From positions 1 through 10,759 of the forward strand of contig JAKBBS010000112.1 in the NCBI GenBank assembly GCA_021808425.1: a stretch of 10,759 nucleotides of DNA. Direction: 5' to 3'. Position 1 is the first letter of the stretch. Each line of letters starts with the position of its first letter. Positions 5,392-10,759 of the stretch are shown piece after piece. The notes below the pieces were generated by a model, which had not been told where the DNA came from, ran no database searches, and was given only the letters and a program-made list of their open reading frames with translations. This stretch comes from Actinomycetes bacterium (GTDB lineage: Bacteria; Actinomycetota; Acidimicrobiia; Acidimicrobiales; Palsa-688). Position numbers and translations under genes: made by a program.

Positions 5392-5490
5392 CTTGGTGGC
5401 GGGGGTTCTGTCGGTTTGCAAGCCGCCCGGACCTCCGCTGGCGCGAACGTGCTGGTATCCAGGCCGTGCATACGCAGCCGCCTGGGAATT
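5392..5490. repeat. Dispersed dyad repeat, copy B
   Basis: The core 5392-5438 matches 481-527 at 43 of 47 bases. Its imperfect dyad (5399-5438, centre between 5418 and 5419) has 15 Watson-Crick pairs and 3 G-T pairs of 20, one more pair than copy A. The central TTGCAA replaces TCGCGA, so symmetry is kept although two bases changed. Looser similarity to copy A extends to a GCAGCCGC block near 5474-5481. No protein is supported here. Confidence 0.65.
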
Positions 5491-6060
5491 GCAGTACTCA
5501 ATGTTGACGCCACAAACCCGAAGTCCCCAGAAATGCTACCGATGAACGCTGGGGCACCGACCTTCGGGTTCACCGAAGGCGCGCTGCAACTTCGCTTTGG
5601 CACACGGCAATCGGCGCCTAGTGGACATCTTGGGCGGCCACCCAGAGCCGGTGGAGCTCGGCCTGACAGGGGGTCGGCTCGAGACGGACGGACTTAACCG
5701 ACTTGGCGGCCGCTCCGAGCGGTGGCCTCCCTGGCCCCGCCGACGCCCTCGAGCTGACCGGGTCCCTAGCTGCGATCTGCCCCTGTCCGCCAAACACGGA
5801 GATGTATCACTCGGCCTCCGTGACCACGACGGATGAGGTGGTGGGAGACGATGAGCTGGAAAACGCGAGAGTAATCGCAGCCCTGACACCGCACGACGAG
5901 GAGGATGAAGTCGCTCTCGCCGAGGCCAGTGAAACGTTACTGAGTGCCCCGAAACCGTCGGCTGTGAGCCATGTTTCGTCGGAGCTTGTATTCGAGTCAC
6001 GGCCTGGAGTGGCGCAGGGCGAGTCCGGGACAATGCGGCGACGGCGGGCCTCGGCGTGCG
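5491..6060. other. Stretch without a supported gene
   Basis: No frame here gives a recognisable protein on either strand. The most gene-like frame runs from ATG 5802 on the plus strand. Its first 70 residues are acidic (TTDEVVGDDELENARVIAAL, then ALAEASETLLSAPKPSA), but third-position GC is clearly lower than in the intact genes and there is no convincing ribosome site or family match. The long minus-strand frame over 5536-6060 is Arg/Pro/Ser-rich and looks like a chance open frame below the HicB remnant. The 5005-5168 stretch likewise holds only a weak plus-strand ORF from 5038. Confidence 0.4.
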
Positions 6061-6216
6061 AAGGTGAACCCGGACGCGGTTGCGTTGGAGAAGGCAAGCG
6101 AGCGGTTCGAGCGTCTCGCCTTCGGTGCAGAGACCGGGCAGATCGGGGGCGTTGCCGCTGTATCCGCCCTCTGGTTGTGGCTCGAAGACAAACTTGATCT
6201 CTGTCGGCTCCCTCAC
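6061..6216 (-). pseudogene. HicB-family antitoxin, N-terminal remnant
   Basis: From GTG 6216 the frame reads VREPTEIKFVFEPQPEGGYS, then GNAPDLPGLCTEGETLE. This matches the HicB antitoxin fold (first strands with 'EGGY.a.apdLPGl.teGeTleEA'), which neutralises the HicA mRNA interferase. After residue 37 the expected 'EEAlanareAi' helix is absent, and all three frames give only weak candidates, so the gene is truncated or scrambled at about 6105. No HicA-like sequence is visible on either side. The frame stays open long beyond this point, but the residues look random. It is best read as a broken antitoxin fragment. Confidence 0.6.
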
Positions 6217-6471
6217 GCCGAAGGACCTACGACACTCCAGGGCTCCCGAGACATCCCAGGCACCGGCCTGCTGCTCATCGCTATCTCTCCTCGGTACGGA
6301 CATCCCTTGCGGTGAACGTATCTGTTCCTCCGCTCGACGGAAGCAGAGCTGTCCGGCGTTGGTGTGTCGCTACCTCCGACCCTCGACACCCGCCGTATGT
6401 GTTCCCGCTGCATACGACCAAGGCTCGGGATCCGAGACGCTCGTCGCTGTGCTACTGTACTCGGGTAGTGT

Positions 6472-6768
6472 GTGCCGCCGCTGGAAGGAGCGACGCTGAA
6501 GACCATCCTCCTCTGCACGCGGAGAGGCGAGGAGCCACTCATAGAGTTCCGCCGACTCCCGACTGGCGAGTGGAACTACCGTCAGAGGGGCGAGATGACG
6601 GCGGCCGGTGCCCATGAGTTCGTGCGGTCGATCGGTTCCTACGCGTTGACCCGACGGGTCGAACCAGCGGAGGGATCGCTCTTCGAGGAGGCGCTGATCG
6701 AGACGTATGGCCACTCAAGCGTGTACAAGCTCATCACGACTGACGTCGAGCATCCGTCACCCTCGTGA
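6472..6768 (+). CDS. Hypothetical protein, about 90-98 residues
   Basis: The longest frame begins at GTG 6472, giving 98 residues. A strong Shine-Dalgarno sequence GGAAGGAG at 6483-6490 lies inside that reading and points to a CTG at 6496 (LKTILLCTRRGEEPLIEFRR), which would be a rare start giving about 90 residues. The protein is soluble and mixed in character: EFRRLPTGEWNYRQRG, GAHEFVRSIGSYALTRRV, GSLFEEALIETYGHSSVYK. No family is recognised. A possible extended -10 (TGTGCTACTGT, about 6448-6458) precedes it. Coding is supported by the ribosome site and codon pattern; the function is unknown. Confidence 0.55.
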   Translation: MPPLEGATLKTILLCTRRGEEPLIEFRRLPTGEWNYRQRGEMTAAGAHEFVRSIGSYALTRRVEPAEGSLFEEALIETYGHSSVYKLITTDVEHPSPS

Positions 6769-7020
6769 CCGTCGCCATCGGGTGGTTGACAAGTCGAGTC
6801 ATCGCTCCCCGTGTGGCCTGGGGGGTCTCGGACTAGCATCGTCAGCTGGATAGGCCAACCCGGCCACCATGGCACCAGAACCCTCCCGCCGGGTCTGATT
6901 GTCGAGCAAGCGACCAGGGCAGTCTCGCGGAGCGTCGCGCCCGTCTGGCCGTCGAAGCGTGGCAGGCGCCGAGGCGTTCGGAGACGGGATGGCGGTTCTC
7001 GAAGATGAAGATCTTGAGCA

Positions 7021-7173
7021 GGGCGTACCGTCCCGCGGTTGCTCGGCAAGTTCGATCCGATACTGCACGGATGGGCCTACCGTTCCTTCGTGCTCGGCGA
7101 CCGCACCGTCGACTCAGACACACTCGCGTCGTATTCGACCGCTAGGCGCGGCCACGCGCGCCCGGCCGTGTGA
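7021..7173 (+). pseudogene. Winged-helix DNA-binding (DUF1006/AlkZ-like) protein, internal remnant
   Basis: The plus frame from about 7030 reads VPRLLGKFDPILHGWAYRSF, then VLGDRTVDSDTLAS, ending at TGA 7171-7173. This resembles the conserved late segment of winged-helix DNA-binding domain proteins of the YcaQ/AlkZ-like family ('RLLgpFDplLhGWa-R-fV.gdh..'), some of which are DNA glycosylases. The rest of the roughly 350-400-residue protein is absent: no recognisable sequence lies upstream in any frame, and the expected 'VTSNGIFRPFALVDGR' continuation is missing. It overlaps the tail of the HxlR remnant on the other strand. The call rests on about 30 residues. Confidence 0.45.
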
Positions 7174-7416
7174 CGCTGCTTGGGTGGCACCTCTCTGTCG
7201 GCCACGGGCAATGAGCCCGTCGCGTTCCGCTCCGCGAAGCGTCTCGGTCAGCACCTTGTAGGAGATGCCATCCAGGGCATCGTGGAGGTCCTGGTACCTG
7301 AGACCTCCCTCGGCGAGTTCTGCCAGGACGGCCAGAGTCCAGCGACCGGACAAAAGTTGAACAGCAGGGGAGCCTGAAGGAAGGCTGATCGAACTCACAA
7401 CCGTGTCGCCAAACAT
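7114..7416 (-). pseudogene. HxlR-family transcriptional regulator, frameshifted
   Basis: From ATG 7416 the first 72 residues match HxlR winged-helix regulators: SPAVQLLSGRWTLAVLAELA, then EGGLRYQDLHDALDGISYKV and LTETLRGAERDGLIARG. The frame then gives junk to the stop at 7114-7116. The neighbouring frame continues with PTEVPPKQRHTAGRAW (about 7200-7150), which recalls the family's 'VPPrVeYeLT-aGral' strand, so an indel sits near 7195-7205. The wing is also imperfect after the shift. HxlR proteins often control oxidoreductase genes beside them, and a fragment of one lies 36 bases upstream. Only the N-terminal helix-turn-helix would be made. Confidence 0.7.
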
Positions 7417-7452
7417 TCCCCGCGGCCCGTCAAGGTTGTTGGTTCGGTGACG

Positions 7453-7620
7453 TCAAAGACGCGGCAATGCGGGCAGGTCTGCAAAGTAGAACTCGTCTCC
7501 GTAAAGGTCGCCGCCGGGTGACTGGCTGCCGCTATCTGCCACCGAGCCAGCATCGATGGGTACGAACCCAGCGTCTCGGACCAGTTCCGCGCGATCACCC
7601 CGACGAAGCAGGGCCATTGA
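7453..7620 (-). pseudogene. NAD(P)-binding / F420-dependent NADP reductase-like protein, C-terminal remnant
   Basis: The frame ending at TGA 7453-7455 reads RAELVRDAGFVPIDAGSVAD, then SGSQSPGGDLYGDEFYFADL. This fits the end of Rossmann-type NADPH-dependent F420 reductase-like proteins ('..vleLvddlGFdpvDaGsLadSwrqqPGTpvYgtDl..'). The family is about 200-220 residues; only the last 50 or so are seen, and upstream residues in this frame are unlike it. The first glycine-rich nucleotide-binding motif is not visible. Direction and position next to the HxlR fragment suggest an old regulator/oxidoreductase locus. The identification is from remembered consensus and moderately uncertain. Confidence 0.45.
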
Positions 7621-7844
7621 CGTCGCCGCCCCGCTCCTGAACGACTTCGCCCGCCATTCGTCCGAACTTGCGCCTGCGCTCGTCGCTTCATCCGTTGAAC
7701 TCGTGATCCGCTGCTCAGGTACTGGGCCTGGGAGCAGCACCGTACGATCGTAGGGACGACCCTCTGCTACCGCCATCGACTGTCCTGCATTCATCTGGTA
7801 TTCGCTGATCCCGCCGGGCTCCCATGGACTGACTGAGCCTGCCG

Positions 7845-8138
7845 CTATGCCTCGGGTGACTTGTCCGGGATCCCAACTCGCCTTCGTACCTCGCTGACCG
7901 GCACCTCGGCGAGAGCGAACCAGTCCAGACGCAGGTAATCGATGCTGTCCACACCCAACACGGAATCACAGCAAAGAGCACCTCGTCGCATGGCGTCGGC
8001 CATGCGAACGGCCACTCCGCCTTTGAGATGAGATGTGCCCCGGGCTGGCTTCGAAAAGCCTGGCGCCACTTCGCAGGTAGCCGCCGCGTCGGTTAGGGAC
8101 AGATCCGTGATGTGTTGCTCAGACGGATTGGGGCTCAT
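7845..8138 (-). CDS. Uncertain small ORF, about 97 residues
   Basis: ATG 8138 overlaps the last codons of the DHFR-like gene in another frame and gives a frame to TAG 7845-7847. The second half looks more protein-like than the first: ALCCDSVLGVDSIDYLRLDW, then FALAEVPVSEVRRRVGIP. A start at ATG 8003 is also possible, after a GGCGGAG at 8012-8018. No family is recognised. The segment encoding MADAMR sits on a 9-bp hairpin. It may be a real gene end, another remnant or chance. Confidence 0.25.
   Translation of the reverse strand: MSPNPSEQHITDLSLTDAAATCEVAPGFSKPARGTSHLKGGVAVRMADAMRRGALCCDSVLGVDSIDYLRLDWFALAEVPVSEVRRRVGIPDKSPEA
7986..8007. repeat. Perfect 9-bp hairpin with 4-base loop
   Basis: TCGCATGGC (7986-7994) pairs completely with GCCATGCGA (7999-8007) around GTCG. 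No T run follows on either strand. It lies inside the uncertain ORF at 7845-8138, so it could be a regulatory hairpin or coincidental to Met-Ala-Asp-Ala-Met codons. Confidence 0.4.
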
Positions 8139-8526
8139 AGCTAATCTGCACGATATTGGAGAAGCTTTTGGTTGAGAGAAGTCGTAGCTCGACGCGGAGG
8201 CCCTCCCGAAGGAGCGGTTCACCCGCCCCAATGAATTTGGGATGAATCGAGAGATCAAGCACGTCGATCAATCCGCTGCGCATCAGCGTTTCGGCAAGGC
8301 GTGTGTGACCCCAGATGACAAGATCCCCATCCCCTTCAGCCTTCAGACGCCTCGTTTCCTCGACCACCTCTCCATCGAGAATCACCGAACTGGTCCAAGC
8401 TGCCTCCGTAAGAGTGGAAGAGAATACATACTTCTTCATTTCGTTGAGGCAGGCTGCCCATGGGTGCTCGACCCGTGACTGCCATAGTTCTGCGGATCCA
8501 TCGTAGAAATTCCGTCCCATCAACAT
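8119..8526 (-). pseudogene. RibD C-terminal / dihydrofolate reductase-like protein, N-terminally truncated
   Basis: The 135-residue frame begins MLMGRNFYDGSAELWQSR, which corresponds to 'aDalLlGR-TYegfa-aWp' about 45 residues into this family. It continues with MKKYVFSSTLTEAAW, GDGDLVIWGHTRLAETLMRS, LDLSIHPKFIGAGEPL and FSNIVQISYEP, all in the right order to the natural C-terminus. RibD_C/DHFR-like proteins bind NADPH and reduce pterin- or pyrimidine-type substrates; many actinobacterial members have unknown substrates. The first strand with the 'SLDG' motif and part of the NADPH site are missing, and a TAG lies six codons upstream (about 8542-8544). The remaining part is undamaged, so the loss is recent or a start region was miscalled. 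Confidence 0.75.
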
Positions 8527-8586
8527 TGCGTCCGAGCGTCGCTACCTGACTAAGCGCATCGCCGAGACTTCCGCAGCTTCGTAGGG

Positions 8587-8721
8587 TCACGGCCGAACTG
8601 GCGTGATCGTCGGATCGCCGGGAAGGTCCAGCGCCGTACCGCGAGTGGTGAGAATCCTCCGTCCCGATTCGCCCGTCTTATCAGGCCAACACGCGGGGAC
8701 TCTGGTTGGTGAGGTGTCCAT
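8587..8721 (-). CDS. Possible 44-codon small ORF with a strong ribosome site
   Basis: ATG 8721 is preceded by a full GGAGGT (8726-8731) at 4-base spacing. The frame runs 44 codons to TGA 8587-8589 and reads MDTSPTRVPACWPDKTGE, then SGRRILTTRGTALDLPGD. No family is recognised and the residues show no domain. It precedes the truncated DHFR-like gene and might be a leader peptide or the replaced 5' end of that gene. A chance ribosome-site match is quite possible. Confidence 0.25.
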   Translation of the reverse strand: MDTSPTRVPACWPDKTGESGRRILTTRGTALDLPGDPTITPVRP

Positions 8722-8841
8722 TGGGACCTCCAGCGTTCACGGGACGTCAACATGATGCTCAGGGCCCGAGAAACCGTCCCGCCTCGTCCTGTGCCTCGAT
8801 TCCTTCGGCACGGACGCATTCATGACGATTCCAGGCCAGAG

Positions 8842-9219
8842 CTACGACAAGCGGTCGATCGGAAGGTTCCGGATGCGGACGCGCTGGCGTCCGAGCACGA
8901 CCACCGCCCCTCGCTCCAAGTCCTCGGCCACCTGTGGCAGGTTGGCGGTCAACAGGACCGACTGCTGACCGGGGGTGAGGTCGTCGCCCGATCGAAGCAG
9001 GACGACGGATGGCCCAGCCGCCCCACTGCCGGCGAGCAAGGCCCCGAAGTCGGCGTCCGCCGAGACCACCACGCGTCTATCCGTTCCGGCGCAGGCCAGG
9101 ATGTCTACGTCGGACGAGTGCAACATGTCGAGATCCGCGACATGCAAAGCGTCGTGGCCGGCGTCCTGTAGGTTCGCGGCGACCGCCGGTGACAGGCATG
9201 CATCGACCAACAGCCTCAC
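8842..9219 (-). CDS. DUF5615 PIN-like toxin
   Basis: The protein has 125 residues. MRLLVDACLSPAVAANLQDA places the first acidic residue at D6. HVADLDMLHSSDVDILACA (about 26-44) carries the second cluster, and VVVSADADFGALLAGSG (50-66) gives D55 and D57. This is the DUF5615 / Mut7-C-like PIN fold, whose acidic residues bind metal for RNA cleavage. The start is GTG 9219, which overlaps the DUF433 stop (9216-9218) in GTGA, so the two are translationally coupled. Size and motifs are complete, and the gene appears functional, unlike the other toxin-antitoxin loci here. RNase activity is inferred from the family. Confidence 0.88.
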   Translation of the reverse strand: MRLLVDACLSPAVAANLQDAGHDALHVADLDMLHSSDVDILACAGTDRRVVVSADADFGALLAGSGAAGPSVVLLRSGDDLTPGQQSVLLTANLPQVAEDLERGAVVVLGRQRVRIRNLPIDRLS

Positions 9220-9446
9220 ACCGGCTCAATGACCGGCAACTCCCGCTCCTGCATCGCCGCAGCCGCGAACGCAAGCGCCTGATAGACGTCCTCCGCTTCC
9301 AAGTAGGGATAATCGGCGAGGAGTTGCTCGACGCTGCGGCGACCTGCCAACTGTCCGAGCACGGCCGCGACCGTCACCCGAGTGTCACGGATGACTGGCA
9401 ACCCTCTCATCTTCTGAGGATCAACCCTGATTCGGTCGAAAGCCAC
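9216..9446 (-). CDS. DUF433 antitoxin (VapB45-like)
   Basis: The protein has 76 residues. DPQKMRGLPVIRDTRVTVAA (9-28) followed by VEQLLADYPYLEAEDVYQAL (39-58) is the textbook DUF433 pattern, a helix-turn-helix fold that typically partners DUF5615 toxins. The start is GTG 9446, supported by the Shine-Dalgarno sequence GGGAGGA at 9452-9458, five bases away. It comes first in a two-gene operon, the usual order for this type, and probably represses the operon as antitoxin. No clear promoter or operator palindrome is seen upstream. Nothing convincing lies in the 260 bases between 9447 and the sigma gene apart from a weak minus-strand ORF. Confidence 0.9.
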   Translation of the reverse strand: MAFDRIRVDPQKMRGLPVIRDTRVTVAAVLGQLAGRRSVEQLLADYPYLEAEDVYQALAFAAAAMQERELPVIEPV

Positions 9447-9706
9447 GGATGTCCTCCCTGGTATGGCAACGCAACCACGCTACCGCTCACGATCACCGGC
9501 CCCGACCATTGCCGCAATCCCGTCGCGACACCAGGCGGCAGCTCCGGCCCGGCTGGCAGGGACGCTCTGGCGCGACTGGCTGGGCGGCGCGTTTCGGCCA
9601 GCCCACGACGATGTCCAGTTTGGCCGTGTTCGTTTGCGGGACCGCCACGGTCACGGCGACGAGCGCAGCGGGCGGGTGATCAGCTCCTGTTCGCCACGGT
9701 TGGCCG

Positions 9707-10678
9707 TCATAGGGCGACCCGGTCGGCCGCCTCAGCCTCTCGGTCCCGTCCTACCCGGCGCAGCAGCGCGGCCCGGGTGGCGTGGTAGGGATGATACCGG
9801 TCGAGCACCGCGGCCAGCGCTTCGACCTCGGCCAGGGCTGGCCCCGGGCCGTCCACCTCGGCCATCACCACCGCCCGGTTTAGCGTCACCACCGGCGAGG
9901 AGTCGATGGCGGCGAGCATCGAGTACAGCACCAGCAGCTGATCCCAGCCGGTGGCCTCCCACGACGGAGCCTCGCAATGAACCGCCGCGATGGCCGCCTC
10001 CAGTTGGTAGGGCCCGGTGCGACCGGCACCGGCTGCCCGCTCGATCAAGGCCCCGCCGCTGGCGATGCGGCGCCGATCCCACAGCGAGCGGTCCTGGTCG
10101 CCGAGCAGCACCAGGCGGCCGTCACAGGAGAGCGGGGCCGGCCAGCGGGCCAGGTGGAGCTGGATCAGGGCGAGCAGGCCGAGCGCTTCAGGCTCGTCGG
10201 GCATCCAGGCGACGAGCAGGCCGGCGAGCCACTCGGCGTCAAGGGCCAGGTCCCGGCGGACCGCCTTGGCTCCGGAAGTGGCCAGGTACCCCTCGTTGAA
10301 CACCAGGTAGACGACCCGCAGCACCGAGGCGAACCGGTCGAGGCGGTCCTCCGGTTCGGGAACGGCATAGGCGATGCTGGCGCCGACGATCTTCTGCTTG
10401 GCCCGGGTGAGCCGCTTGGCGAGCGTCGCCTCGGGCACCACGAACGCCCGGGCGATCTCCGCTGTGGTCAGCCCGGCCACGGCGCGCAGGGTCAATGCGA
10501 TCTGGGCGTCGGCGCCGAGTGCCAGCGCCTCGACGACCGCATCGGCCACCATCTCCTCGGCCAGATCGAAGTCGCCGAGGAGGCGGACCAGGCTGGCGGT
10601 CAGCCGGCCCGCCTCCTCTCGGAATGTCCGGTCGAGCGCCGAGAGGGCTGACCCGATCGGCGACCCGTCCACCGTCAC
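9707..10678 (-). CDS. ECF42-like RNA polymerase sigma factor with DUF6596 domain, internally deleted in sigma-2
   Basis: The protein has 323 residues from GTG 10678. Residues 16-50 (LDRTFREEAGRLTASLVRLL, then GDFDLAEEMVADAVVEA) are the start of sigma region 2. Residues 55-100 (GADAQIALTLRAVAGLTTAE, IARAFVVPEATLAKRLTRAK) are region 4. Residues about 118-220 (VLRVVYLVFNEGYLA, DAEWLAGLLVAWMPDEPEAL) are the DUF6596 / C-terminal extension, ending with NRAVVMAEVDGPGPALAEVE and a TPR-like tail. The family is usually about 400-420 residues. Here about 80-90 are missing in frame at 'VEALALGAD', exactly the part that contacts the -10 DNA and the linker with the 'FTCCHPAL' motif. The gene follows a YCII-domain gene by 6 bases, the standard ECF42 pairing. 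It is open but probably cannot act as a normal sigma factor. Confidence 0.85.
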   Translation of the reverse strand: MTVDGSPIGSALSALDRTFREEAGRLTASLVRLLGDFDLAEEMVADAVVEALALGADAQIALTLRAVAGLTTAEIARAFVVPEATLAKRLTRAKQKIVGASIAYAVPEPEDRLDRFASVLRVVYLVFNEGYLATSGAKAVRRDLALDAEWLAGLLVAWMPDEPEALGLLALIQLHLARWPAPLSCDGRLVLLGDQDRSLWDRRRIASGGALIERAAGAGRTGPYQLEAAIAAVHCEAPSWEATGWDQLLVLYSMLAAIDSSPVVTLNRAVVMAEVDGPGPALAEVEALAAVLDRYHPYHATRAALLRRVGRDREAEAADRVAL

Positions 10679-10684
10679 GTTGCT

Positions 10685-10759
10685 CAGCGTTCGACCACGG
10701 GCCGGACCTCGACCTTGCCGTCTGGCACCGGGAAGCTCCTGGCCAGGTCGAGGGCGGCG
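10685..10759 (-). CDS. YCII / DGPF-domain protein, C-terminal end (partial)
   Basis: The minus frame entering from the window edge reads AALDLARSFPVPDGKVEVRP, then VVER, and stops at TGA 10685-10687. The '..EVRPv-e' ending is typical of YCII-related (DGPF) proteins, small ferredoxin-like-fold proteins that are regularly encoded just before ECF42 sigma factors. The rest lies beyond the window. Only 24 residues are seen, so the call depends on this ending and on the neighbouring sigma gene. Confidence 0.65.

Noticed and set aside
481..5490. Repeat copies A and B as integron attC sites
   Set aside because: They are imperfect dyads, but I see no RYYYAAC/GTTRRRY outer boxes and no integron integrase in the window, so that specific identity is not supported.
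5536..6303. 255-codon minus-strand open frame
   Set aside because: Only about 37 residues (after GTG 6216) resemble a protein, HicB. The rest is Arg/Pro/Ser-rich without motifs, as expected for a chance open frame in GC-rich DNA.
6786..6791. TTGACA as a -35 element
   Set aside because: No -10-like hexamer lies 16-18 bases downstream; TAGCAT at about 6833 is too far and no gene follows.
9463..10299. 278-codon plus-strand open frame
   Set aside because: Pro/Arg-rich antisense of the sigma factor gene, with no domain; a shadow frame.
1..10759. CRISPR arrays, tRNA or rRNA genes
   Set aside because: No regularly spaced repeat array, cloverleaf with a conserved T-loop, or rRNA-like segment was seen by eye on either strand.

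Overview
The window is high-GC DNA. Its protein families (TetR next to DUF6069, an orphan Clp N-domain protein paired with a small HTH protein, an ECF42-type sigma factor next to a YCII gene) and its leaderless-looking promoters fit an actinobacterium, possibly a deep-branching one such as Acidimicrobiia; the lineage is inferred from style, not proven. It reads as an accessory, eroding region: a few intact cassettes stand among many truncated or frameshifted gene remnants.

Layout. 1-480: the end of a maleylpyruvate-isomerase/TIGR03086-like gene, then a frameshifted DUF6157 gene interrupted by copy A of a dispersed dyad repeat. 651-1674 (minus): a decayed Phd/RelE-type toxin-antitoxin pair abutting the 3' part of a tyrosine recombinase that lacks its catalytic tyrosine. 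1658-3918 (plus): a coupled operon of tetR, a VC0807-like membrane protein, a DUF6069 membrane protein and the truncated start of a TIM-barrel 'abortive infection'-annotated protein. 3968-4066 (minus): the tail of a methyltransferase of the isoprenylcysteine carboxyl methyltransferase (ICMT) type.

4135-5004 (minus) is the most system-like part: a small HTH protein and an orphan Clp N-domain protein in a tight operon. Its promoter carries two matching palindromes, GTCAA-N6-TTGAC, one over the -10 and one over the -35. 5005-6470 has no convincing intact gene but is rich in dyads: a 30-bp palindrome, a 14-bp stem-loop and repeat copy B; it also holds a HicB remnant.

6472-8721 holds a 98-codon unknown gene, then fragments of a winged-helix protein, an HxlR regulator, an NAD(P)-binding oxidoreductase and a RibD/DHFR-like protein, plus two uncertain small ORFs. 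8842-9446 (minus) is an apparently intact DUF433/DUF5615 toxin-antitoxin pair. 9707-10759 (minus) is an ECF42-like sigma factor that has lost most of its sigma-2 region in frame, preceded by the end of a YCII-domain gene.

Functionally, the intact units are probably self-contained: a TetR-controlled membrane-protein operon, an autoregulated HTH/Clp-N pair and one toxin-antitoxin module. Everything else looks like debris from earlier insertions and deletions. Some of the single-base frameshifts could be sequencing errors.
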